Shown in pieces: positions 57,417-64,000 of a DNA stretch of 64,000 nucleotides (its first letter is position 1; every line of letters starts with the position of its first letter). Source of the stretch: Pseudomonas nabeulensis (lineage in GTDB: Bacteria; Pseudomonadota; Gammaproteobacteria; Pseudomonadales; Pseudomonadaceae); contig NZ_QUZT01000021.1 of assembly GCF_004682045.1 (NCBI RefSeq), positions 1 through 64,000 of the forward strand, given 5' to 3'. A model generated the notes under the pieces. That model worked only from the letters and a program-made list of their open reading frames with translations, searched no databases and had not been told where the DNA came from. Both the position numbers and the translations under genes were made by a program.

Positions 57417-57653
57417 ATGAAAAAGTGGCAAATTACCTTCGTTGACGATCACGGTGAAAAAGCCGTGGAACAGGTGACCTGCGATCAACAGCCCAGCCTC
57501 GAAGACGCTGCGCACATGATTCGCAACAAGCTGGTGCCTGTCGCCGCCGAACTCGACCTCAATGACCTGGAGGGCCGCAAGCCCGAGCCCACGGTCAAGA
57601 TCCTCAAAGACCAGAACAGCATTCAAATCCTCGACATCTCGCCTGCCGTCTGA
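57417..57653 (+). CDS. Small conserved hypothetical protein
   Basis: 78 residues, cytoplasmic, KKWQITFVDDHGEKAVEQVTCDQQPSLEDAAHMIRNKL; alternating strand-helix pattern with one Cys. No family recognised. GAGGAGG-type ribosome site precedes the ATG at 57417. Confidence 0.75.
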   Translation: MKKWQITFVDDHGEKAVEQVTCDQQPSLEDAAHMIRNKLVPVAAELDLNDLEGRKPEPTVKILKDQNSIQILDISPAV

Positions 57654-57865
57654 ACATTCCCTGTATGCCATTAAAGCGCCTCTGGTGGAGGTGATAGCTT
57701 CGCGCTACTCTGCAATCGAGATCAGCGAATGAATCGCTAAGGTCTGGTCTTGTCAGCTACATGCTTGTTTTCCAGCGGTGAGGTCATTGCCGTAGCCCCC
57801 ACGCCAGTCAGGTGCGGGCTCGGGAAGCACGGAAAGTCTATCCATCGGTTAGAGGAGCACTTTTC

Positions 57866-58207
57866 ATGAGCACAGCCTATCAAGAAGACATCAGCACCAA
57901 CGTTCTACGCCGCATGAAAGAGGGCGGCTTCGACTTTTCACGTTTCCACCCCATCGAGTTCTACGCCATTTTCCCGGATGAGGAACGGGCGCGCAGGGCG
58001 GCGGGCGAGTTTCGTGGGGAATCCCTGAATGCCCAGGTCAGCGCGCGCGACGATGGCGCCTGGTACCTGGAACTGAGCAAAATCATGTTCGCGACCTACG
58101 ACGGCATAGGAGACTTCGAGCAAGACTTTGGGGCGGTGGTCGAGCCTTTGGGCGGAATCATCGAAGGCTGGGGCGTCAAGCAGGAAGTGCGCGGGCGTCC
58201 CATGTAA
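57866..58207 (+). CDS. rraB: RraB-family regulator of ribonuclease E
   Basis: 113 residues, acidic. The domain of RraB: SRFHPIEFYAIFPDEERARRAAGEFRG, ARDDGAWYLELSKIMFATYDGIGDFEQDF and IEGWGVKQE matching the YDGWGTYFE block of E. coli RraB. E. coli RraB binds the RNase E C-terminal half and reduces its activity; rne is in this window at 13.8-16.9 kb. AGAGGAG precedes the ATG. A strong terminator follows. The role in Pseudomonas is inferred. Confidence 0.8.
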   Translation: MSTAYQEDISTNVLRRMKEGGFDFSRFHPIEFYAIFPDEERARRAAGEFRGESLNAQVSARDDGAWYLELSKIMFATYDGIGDFEQDFGAVVEPLGGIIEGWGVKQEVRGRPM

Positions 58208-58228
58208 TTGCAGTTGAAACAGCGCATA

Positions 58229-58256
58229 ACGGCTGACCTTCGGGTCGGCCGTTTTT
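58229..58256 (+). terminator. Terminator after rraB
   Basis: Nine-pair stem (CGGCTGACC with GGTCGGCCG, one wobble pair) with a TTCG loop and five T. Confidence 0.92.
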
Positions 58257-58307
58257 GTTTGTGCAGTAGGAAAAGTATTCGGAACTTGCGCGTCATTTTT
58301 ACGCACC

Positions 58308-58375
58308 AAAAAAAAGGCCACCCGACAAGGGTGGCCCAAAGGGAAGAGCGATGCGCTGAAGGTCGTTCAGCAGAT
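58308..58375 (-). ncRNA. Candidate small RNA on the minus strand
   Basis: On the minus strand TTCACT (58405-58410), 17 bp, GATAAT (58382-58387) is a plausible promoter. It is followed by a 6-bp stem-loop (GCTGAA/TTCAGC, 58355-58371), a short open segment, and a perfect 8-bp terminator hairpin (GGCCACCC/GGGTGGCC) with eight T. No protein gene is on this strand nearby, and rraB on the plus strand has its own terminator, so the second one needs another explanation. Length would be about 68 nt. Not known to me. The remaining 58376-58603 holds no gene. Confidence 0.5.
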
Positions 58376-58603
58376 GGCGCGATTATCCGCAGACGTGGCC
58401 GGGCAGTGAAATCAACTCTGACTATGCTGTTGATAGTCAAAGCCCGCCTTGCGATGAAGCGCGGGACATGGCAGCGGGCGTTCTGCGCACCAGGATGGTG
58501 CGGTCAGATTCTCGCTTATATTTAACCAATTGATTCTTAAGTGTTTATGCCGCTGGCACGGGCCTTGCGATGGTTCTTGCGCCCGGGTGACAAGGAGTTC
58601 GGC

Positions 58604-60013
58604 ATGATCCGCACTTATTACGACGAAATGTACGACGGGGCAGGCCAGGTCCGCCCTCACTATCGGGAGTTCGCCCGCTGGTTGGCCGACACCCCCGCTG
58701 AACTGCTGGCGCAGCGCCGGCGCGAAGCCGATTTGCTGTTTCACCGCGCCGGGATCACGTTCACCCTGTATGGGGACGAGCAAGGCACCGAGCGACTGAT
58801 TCCCTTCGATACCATCCCGCGCAGCATTCCTGCCAGTGAATGGCGGATTGTTGAGCAGGGCTGTATTCAACGGGTCAAGGCGCTGAACATGTTTCTCGCC
58901 GACCTCTATCACGAACAACGCATCATCAAGGCCGGGATCATCCCTGCCGAACAGGTGCTGGCCAACGAGCAATACCAGTTGGCGATGCAGGGGCTGAACC
59001 TGCACCGTGACCTGTATTCCCACATCTCCGGTGTCGACCTCGTACGCGATGGCGACGGCACGTACTACGTGCTGGAAGACAACTTGCGCACACCGAGCGG
59101 CGTCAGCTACATGCTCGAAGACCGCAAGATGATGATGCGTCTGTTCCCCGAGTTGTTCGCGGCCCAGCGCATCGCGCCCATCGATCACTACCCCAACCTG
59201 CTGCTCGACACCCTCAAGAGCTCCAGCCCGCTGGACAACCCCAGCGTGGTGGTGCTGACCCCTGGCCGCTTCAACAGCGCGTTTTTCGAGCATGCGTTTC
59301 TGGCGCGGGAAATGGGCGTGGAGCTGGTGGAGGGTGCCGATCTGTTCGTGCGTGACGACCGTGTGTTTATGCGTACCACCGATGGCCCCAAGGCCGTGGA
59401 TGTGATCTACCGCCGACTTGACGATGCATTCCTCGACCCCCTGGCATTCAACCCGGCTTCGATGCTCGGCGTGCCCGGCCTGCTCGCGGCGTATCGTTCG
59501 GGCAACGTGGTACTGGCCAATGCCATCGGCACCGGGGTGGCGGATGACAAATCGGTGTATCCGTTCGTCACCGAGATGATCCGTTTCTACCTGGACGAGG
59601 AACCGATCCTGAAGAATGTGCCTACCTACCAATGTCGTAAGCCCGACGAACTGTCCCACGTACTGGCGAACCTGCCGGACCTGGTGGTGAAGGAAACCCA
59701 AGGTTCCGGCGGCTACGGCATGCTGGTGGGCCCGGCGTCCACGAAGGCAGAGATCGAAGCCTTTCGCGCACGTATCAAGGCCAAGCCCCACGCGTATATC
59801 GCCCAGCCGACCTTGTGTTTATCCACGTGCCCGACCTTTGTTGAAAACGGCATCGCGCCGCGCCATATCGACCTGCGCCCGTTCGTGTTGTCCGGCAAAG
59901 AAACCCGCGTAGTCCCCGGCGGTTTGACCCGCGTGGCGCTGCGCGAGGGTTCGCTGGTGGTCAACTCATCCCAGGGCGGCGGCACTAAAGACACCTGGGT
60001 GGTCGAGGACTGA
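58604..60013 (+). CDS. Circularly permuted ATP-grasp protein (DUF404/DUF407)
   Basis: 469 residues. The family of ATP-grasp amide ligases of unknown product: MIRTYYDEMYDGAGQVRPHYREF, IPRSIPASEWRIVEQGCIQRVKALNMFLADLYHEQRIIKAGIIP, DLVRDGDGTYYVLEDNLRTPSGVSYMLEDRKMMMR and KETQGSGGYGMLVGP. The genes behind it encode an alpha-E protein and a transglutaminase, the standard trio predicted to make a peptide-type product. AAGGAG precedes the ATG at 58604; the longer frame lacks a family N-terminus. Confidence 0.92.
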   Translation: MIRTYYDEMYDGAGQVRPHYREFARWLADTPAELLAQRRREADLLFHRAGITFTLYGDEQGTERLIPFDTIPRSIPASEWRIVEQGCIQRVKALNMFLADLYHEQRIIKAGIIPAEQVLANEQYQLAMQGLNLHRDLYSHISGVDLVRDGDGTYYVLEDNLRTPSGVSYMLEDRKMMMRLFPELFAAQRIAPIDHYPNLLLDTLKSSSPLDNPSVVVLTPGRFNSAFFEHAFLAREMGVELVEGADLFVRDDRVFMRTTDGPKAVDVIYRRLDDAFLDPLAFNPASMLGVPGLLAAYRSGNVVLANAIGTGVADDKSVYPFVTEMIRFYLDEEPILKNVPTYQCRKPDELSHVLANLPDLVVKETQGSGGYGMLVGPASTKAEIEAFRARIKAKPHAYIAQPTLCLSTCPTFVENGIAPRHIDLRPFVLSGKETRVVPGGLTRVALREGSLVVNSSQGGGTKDTWVVED

Positions 60014-60017
60014 TGCC

Positions 60018-60968
60018 ATGCTGAGTAGAACTGCCTCGGATTTGTACTGGATGTCGCGTTACCTGGAGCGCGCGGAAAACCTCGCGCGCATGCTGGATGT
60101 CAGTTACTCGCTGTCGCTGATGCCCCAGGACGGGCGCGGTGATGGCCTGCACGAACTGGCCATGCCGCTGCTGATCACCGGCACCCTGGATGATTACCTC
60201 GAACGCCATGGCGAACTGCACGCCGAACGCTTGCTGCACTTTTTCGCGTTGGACGCGGCCAACCCGGCCAGTATCTATAGCTGCCTCGGTGCCGCGCGGG
60301 CCAGCGCCCATGCGGTGCGTGGGCGGATTACCGCCGACATGTGGGAAAACATCAACGCCACCTGGCTGGATATTCGCGACATCGCCCAACAAGGGTTGAG
60401 CCGCTACGGCATGAGCCGGTTCTGTGAGTGGGTCAAGGAGCGCTCCCACCTGTTCCGGGGCGCCACCTACGGCACCATCATGCGCAACGATGCCTTTCGG
60501 TTTATTCGCCTGGGCACCTTTATCGAACGTGCCGACAACACCCTGCGCCTGCTGGACGCCCGCTACGAAATGGCCGGCGACCGCGCCGAAGCCGTCACCG
60601 ATGGCACGGCCCACGCCTACTATCAGTGGAGTGCCTTGCTGCGGGCCTTGTCGTCCTTCGAGGCCTATACCGAGATCTATCGCGATGCACCGGGCGCCCG
60701 GCAAGTCGCCGAGTTATTGCTGTTGCGCGCCGATGTACCGCGCTCGCTGCGTGCCTGTACCGAAGAGATCGACCAGATCCTGTCCAGTCTGCCCGGCCTC
60801 AACGGTCGCCCGGCCCAGCGCCTGGCCGCCGAGATGGACGCTCGTTTGCGCTTTACCGCGATCGACGAAATCCTCGAGGAAGGCCTGCACGCCTGGCTGA
60901 CCGACTTTATCCCCTTGGTGCGCCAGTTGGGCGACGCCATCTACAGCTCCTACCTGGAGGCCGCATGA
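60018..60968 (+). CDS. Alpha-E domain protein
   Basis: 316 residues, almost entirely helical: MLSRTASDLYWMSRYLERAENLARMLDVSYSL, GTFIERADNTLRLLDARYEMAG. It is the partner of the ATP-grasp protein and may be an accessory or scaffold. Starts 4 bp after the ATP-grasp stop; overlaps the transglutaminase gene by 4 bp. Confidence 0.92.
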   Translation: MLSRTASDLYWMSRYLERAENLARMLDVSYSLSLMPQDGRGDGLHELAMPLLITGTLDDYLERHGELHAERLLHFFALDAANPASIYSCLGAARASAHAVRGRITADMWENINATWLDIRDIAQQGLSRYGMSRFCEWVKERSHLFRGATYGTIMRNDAFRFIRLGTFIERADNTLRLLDARYEMAGDRAEAVTDGTAHAYYQWSALLRALSSFEAYTEIYRDAPGARQVAELLLLRADVPRSLRACTEEIDQILSSLPGLNGRPAQRLAAEMDARLRFTAIDEILEEGLHAWLTDFIPLVRQLGDAIYSSYLEAA

Positions 60969-61768
60969 GACTCTCCATCAGCCACGAAACCACCTACCAC
61001 TACGACGACCAGGTGCGTGCCAGCATCCAGTACCTGCGGCTTACGCCCCACGACAGCGAGCGTCAGCATGTATTGAGCTGGCAGCTCGACCTGCCGCGGC
61101 CGGTGCGCGCCCAAGTGGACCCGTTCGGCAATATCCTGCACGTGCTGACCCTGGACGAGCCCCACGACGCCATCATCATCGGCGCCCGCGGCCAGGTGGA
61201 CATTGACGAGCTGCGCGAGGCCGAACACGAGAGCCAGTCGGCGTACCCGTTCCTGCGCAGCACGCACCTGACCGAAGCCGATGACGCCTTGCGCGGTTTT
61301 GCCGAGCAGCATTGCCATCAACGGCGCGACCGTACCGCGTTGATCGACCTGATGCAGGCCCTCAACCACACCATGGTCTACACCCCCGGCGCCACGGAAG
61401 TCGACACCAGCGCAGCGCAAGCCTTCGCCGGGCGGGCAGGTGTGTGCCAGGACCATACCCACGCATTCCTGGCCTGCGCGCGCAGCCTGGGGATTCCGGC
61501 GCGGTATGTGTCGGGGTATCTGTACAGCGAAGACAGCACGCACCTGGCCAGTCACGCCTGGGCCGAGGCCTGGCTGGATGACGCCTGGTACAGCTTTGAC
61601 GTGACCAACCAATTGGCGCGGCCGGAGCGGCATCTGAAGTTGGCGGTGGGGCTGGATTACCTCGATGCCTGCCCGGTTCGCGGCATGCGCCGAGGCGGCG
61701 GGCATGAGCAGATGCATGCGAAGGTGTTTGTGGCGCCGACGCCGGTTATCTCGGTGCAGCAGCAATAA
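60965..61768 (+). CDS. Transglutaminase-like protease-fold protein
   Basis: 267 residues. N-terminal beta domain (LSISHETTYHYDDQVRASIQYLRLTPHDSERQ), then the transglutaminase core with Cys in RAGVCQDHTHAFLACARSLGIPARYVSGYL, His in SHAWAEAWLDDAWYSFDVTN and the Asp in the same stretch. It could cleave or transfer an isopeptide bond in the trio's product. Translationally coupled to the alpha-E gene. Confidence 0.93.
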   Translation: MRLSISHETTYHYDDQVRASIQYLRLTPHDSERQHVLSWQLDLPRPVRAQVDPFGNILHVLTLDEPHDAIIIGARGQVDIDELREAEHESQSAYPFLRSTHLTEADDALRGFAEQHCHQRRDRTALIDLMQALNHTMVYTPGATEVDTSAAQAFAGRAGVCQDHTHAFLACARSLGIPARYVSGYLYSEDSTHLASHAWAEAWLDDAWYSFDVTNQLARPERHLKLAVGLDYLDACPVRGMRRGGGHEQMHAKVFVAPTPVISVQQQ

Positions 61769-61769
61769 A

Positions 61770-61862
61770 AATGTGGGAGGGGGCTTGCCCCCGATGACTG
61801 TGGGTCAGCAAATATTTCATTCACTGAACCACCGCTATCGGGGGCAAGCCCCCTCCCACATG
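61770..61862. repeat. REP doublet (REPIN)
   Basis: Standard inverted REP pair between convergent transglutaminase and cytochrome genes. Confidence 0.9.
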
Positions 61863-61877
61863 TGACCTAGACACATT

Positions 61878-62678
61878 TCAGGGCTGTTGTTTACGCCCCG
61901 CCATATGCTTCAAATACCCCACCAGCAACTCCAGCTCATTGTCGGGCAACACACTCTCCGCAAACGCCGGCATCTTCGCCTGCGGCCAATGCCGCAGGCT
62001 CTGCGGATCGCGGATATATCGCTTGAGGAAATCCCCACCGAAATATTCGGTGGGGTTGTACGGAATATTCAGATCCGGCCCCACCTGCGCGTCCCCGGCG
62101 CCATTCAGCCTGTGGCACGCCAGGCAATTCTTCTGGAACAGCGCAAAACCCTGGTTGATCGGATCATTCGCCGCCAGTTTTGGGTCGGGCAACAACGCCG
62201 GAAAACGCTCGGCCACGGTCTTCAACTGCTTGATCCGCGATATCTGGAACGGCCACTGCTCCGGGCTGATATGTCCGGCTTGCGGGTCGGTCCATACCAG
62301 ATAGAACGGTCCGGCACTTGGCTTGCCGTCCGCCAGAGCCGGCCAGGGATGCGCCGGATCTTCCACCGCCAACCATGCACGGGCCCCGTTTTTTTCCAGC
62401 AACGGTGCGGCCGCAAGTTCAGCGGCGAAGCCATCCAGGGCGACCGCTTGCAGATGACTTTCTGGCGTGAGGCCGGGCAGGAGCATTGCCAGCGGCACCG
62501 CGCGATACGTCATGTCGCGCTTGTAGGAAACGTCATCAACGATCTGCACGGTCTGCGCCTGCTTGAGCAAGTCGGCGGTTTGCCAGGTCTTGCTGGCGTG
62601 GTCCAGTTCGATGGTCAGTTGCGCCGCTGAAACAGGCAGGGCGAGCAATAAAGCGAAGAGGGCGAGGATCGATTTCAA
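61878..62678 (-). CDS. Periplasmic c-type cytochrome
   Basis: 266 residues with signal peptide MKSILALFALLLALPVSA. The N-terminal 150 residues are an unassigned domain (QLTIELDHASKTWQTADLLKQ..., GFAAELAAAPLLEKNGARAWLAVED), and the C-terminal 90 residues form a cytochrome c domain: CLACH haem motif, the NGAGDAQVGPDLN region and an axial Met in KMPAF. The start is placed at the TTG at 62678 for a proper signal peptide; the frame runs upstream to 62735. Electron partner unknown. Confidence 0.8.
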   Translation of the reverse strand: MKSILALFALLLALPVSAAQLTIELDHASKTWQTADLLKQAQTVQIVDDVSYKRDMTYRAVPLAMLLPGLTPESHLQAVALDGFAAELAAAPLLEKNGARAWLAVEDPAHPWPALADGKPSAGPFYLVWTDPQAGHISPEQWPFQISRIKQLKTVAERFPALLPDPKLAANDPINQGFALFQKNCLACHRLNGAGDAQVGPDLNIPYNPTEYFGGDFLKRYIRDPQSLRHWPQAKMPAFAESVLPDNELELLVGYLKHMAGRKQQP

Positions 62679-62840
62679 GAGTGGGCCCAAGGCAAGGTGA
62701 CAATAGGGCTCACGATACCGGAAATTCACGCGCAAAAAGACAGCCCCTGCAACAGGACCGCTATGCGCAGTGTCCCGGCAGGTGCTGCCAAAAGCTGCAG
62801 TCCCGGTGCTGTGTGTGCACGAAATGTGAGGGTTGGACCT

Positions 62841-62936
62841 TCACCCAATAACCTTGGTTAAATTGGGCAAGATCAGAATCAGTGTGGTGGCGAAGAGAAT
62901 AAGCCCCGCCTGGCGTACTTTCGTATGTTTGAACAT
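62841..62936 (-). CDS. Tiny membrane peptide
   Basis: 31 residues: basic start MFKHTKVRQAG followed by a 17-residue hydrophobic helix (LILFATTLILILPNL) and TKVIG. AAAAGG lies before the ATG. The frame continues upstream (to 63050) but the extra residues look non-coding, so the short version is likelier. It lies alone between the cytochrome and thiolase genes. Confidence 0.5.
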   Translation of the reverse strand: MFKHTKVRQAGLILFATTLILILPNLTKVIG

Positions 62937-63326
62937 GGCTGACTGCCTTTTGTTGTTATTCCTGAGCGTCAAATGCGTGCCGGTCAATTTCAGTATCGCG
63001 ATGTGACGTGACATTTTTCTTACAGCTACTCCGGCAAAACCCGGCAGCAACTTCCTACTGATTGAACCTTAGAGCCCTCGTTCTGCGTGGCTTAGATCCA
63101 TTTCGTATCAGCTAATCAGAATTTCTGCTGAAAACGGCATGAGGCTTAACGCCATCTTGGCGCCAGCCCCTTGGCTAGACAGCTAAATCGATTAATCGAG
63201 CGGCGCCGCTGTATGCCTACCGTTCGTCCGAGCAAGAGGGTCAAAAGCAATGAGCGCATCCGTCATTGAAACCGTGTCAATCGGGCCTAAGGTAGGGGCA
63301 CACACGCACAGCGGTTCGAGGACATC
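62937..63326. other. Intergenic region upstream of the thiolase gene
   Basis: About 390 bases with no gene that I can support. It holds the palindrome CGATTAATCG near 63190 and must include the thiolase promoter, which I cannot place. Confidence 0.6.
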
Positions 63327-64000
63327 ATGACCCAAGCTTTGATCTTTGATGCGATACGCACGCCCCGTGGCAAAGGCAAGCCCGACGGCGCCTTGCACAG
63401 CGTCAAGCCGGTGAACCTGGTGGCGGGATTGCTCACCGCGCTGGCCCAACGCAACGACCTCGATACCCATCACGTCGATGACATTGTGCTTGGCTGCGTC
63501 ACTCCCATTGGCGACCAGGGCGCCGACATTGCCAAGACCGCCGCCCTGGTCGCCGATTGGGATATCAGCGTCGCCGGCGTGCAGATCAACCGCTTCTGCG
63601 CCTCAGGCCTGGAGGCGGTGAACCTCGGTGCGATGAAGGTGCGCTCCGGGTTCGAAGACCTGGTGGTGGTTGGCGGTGTGGAGTCCATGTCCCGCGTGCC
63701 CATGGGCAGCGATGGTGGCGCCTGGGTAGTTGACCCGCAGACCAACCTGCACAGCCACTTCACGCCCCAGGGCATTGGTGCGGATTTGATCGCCACCCTC
63801 GAAGGCTTCACCCGTGAGGACGTCGACGCCTTCGCCCTACAGTCCCAGCAGAAAGCCGCCAGGGCTCGCGCAGACGGTTCCTTCAATAAGTCACTGATTG
63901 CGGTGCAGGACCAGAACGGCATTGTCCTGTTGGACCACGACGAATTTATCCGCGCCGACTCCACCCTTGACGGCCTGGGCAAGCTCAAGCCCAGCTTCGA
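63327..64000 (+). CDS. Acetyl-CoA acetyltransferase (thiolase), cut by the window end
   Basis: Partial: 224 codons of an about 390-400-residue thiolase. N-terminus [36 protein letters not shown], the catalytic Cys in [18 protein letters not shown], and [13 protein letters not shown]. Condenses or cleaves acyl-CoA in fatty-acid or leucine oxidation. A CGAGGACATC ribosome region precedes the ATG. The open frame has no stop before the window edge. Confidence 0.92.
   Translation, partial: MTQALIFDAIRTPRGKGKPDGALHSVKPVNLVAGLLTALAQRNDLDTHHVDDIVLGCVTPIGDQGADIAKTAALVADWDISVAGVQINRFCASGLEAVNLGAMKVRSGFEDLVVVGGVESMSRVPMGSDGGAWVVDPQTNLHSHFTPQGIGADLIATLEGFTREDVDAFALQSQQKAARARADGSFNKSLIAVQDQNGIVLLDHDEFIRADSTLDGLGKLKPSF

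Overview
The window is chromosomal DNA of a Pseudomonas of the P. fluorescens group. Evidence: gene order closely follows P. aeruginosa core blocks (nrdA with a two-component pair, phoPQ, dctA, rne-rluC-sppA-rpmF-plsX-fab-tmk-holB-tatD, ETF-QO/etfBA). Intergenic gaps carry paired REP sequences built on GTGGGAGGGGGCTTGC, a REPIN type known from P. fluorescens strains. Several starts are GTG/TTG and most operon joints are 1-14 bp overlaps. No prophage, IS element, CRISPR, tRNA or rRNA is visible.

Layout. 1-9.2 kb: nrdA (minus strand) behind candidate NrdR and DnaA boxes; a two-component system; a phosphopantetheinyl transferase; and an operon of an unrecognised secreted protein with phoP-phoQ behind four GTTCAG repeats at exact 11-bp spacing. 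9.2-13.7 kb: an AraC-type regulator divergent from dctA, which has a consensus sigma-54 promoter and upstream palindromes; then XdhC and MobA-like molybdenum-enzyme maturation genes. 13.7-31 kb: rne with a long leader, rluC, a HAD phosphatase, sppA, maf, and the large yceD-rpmF-plsX-fabD-fabG-acpP-fabF-pabC-mltG-tmk-holB-tatD lipid/translation/replication block. Immediately after tatD, on the minus strand, is a small RNA that I identify as RgsA. It carries a stretch complementary at 19 of 20 positions to the acpP ribosome-binding region 6 kb away in the same window.

31-40 kb: a PvrA-like TetR regulator, MoaA, a lipoprotein and a DUF1285 gene. Then comes a four-gene module (GntR regulator, ADP-ribosylglycohydrolase-family enzyme, NCS1 permease, PfkB kinase) that parallels E. 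coli yegTUVW with a different transporter class. 40-48 kb: an SDR dehydrogenase with araFGH and an IclR regulator (probable L-arabinose uptake and oxidation), then a zinc alcohol dehydrogenase divergent from an AraC regulator. 48-54 kb: ETF-QO divergent from etfBA with a PsrA-type operator, a periplasmic binding protein, and two envelope lipoproteins. 54-64 kb: a MocR regulator, small conserved genes, rraB, a candidate minus-strand sRNA, an ATP-grasp/alpha-E/transglutaminase operon, a c-type cytochrome, a 31-residue membrane peptide and a thiolase cut by the window end.

Links within the window: RNase E (rne) and a family member of its inhibitor RraB are both present, and fatty-acid synthesis (fab/acpP) is tied to the AcpP-modifying transferase and to the RgsA sRNA. 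Fatty-acid oxidation is represented by ETF/ETF-QO with a PsrA-like site, the PvrA-like regulator and the thiolase. All functional calls come from reading the sequence and memory of families; no database search was run.
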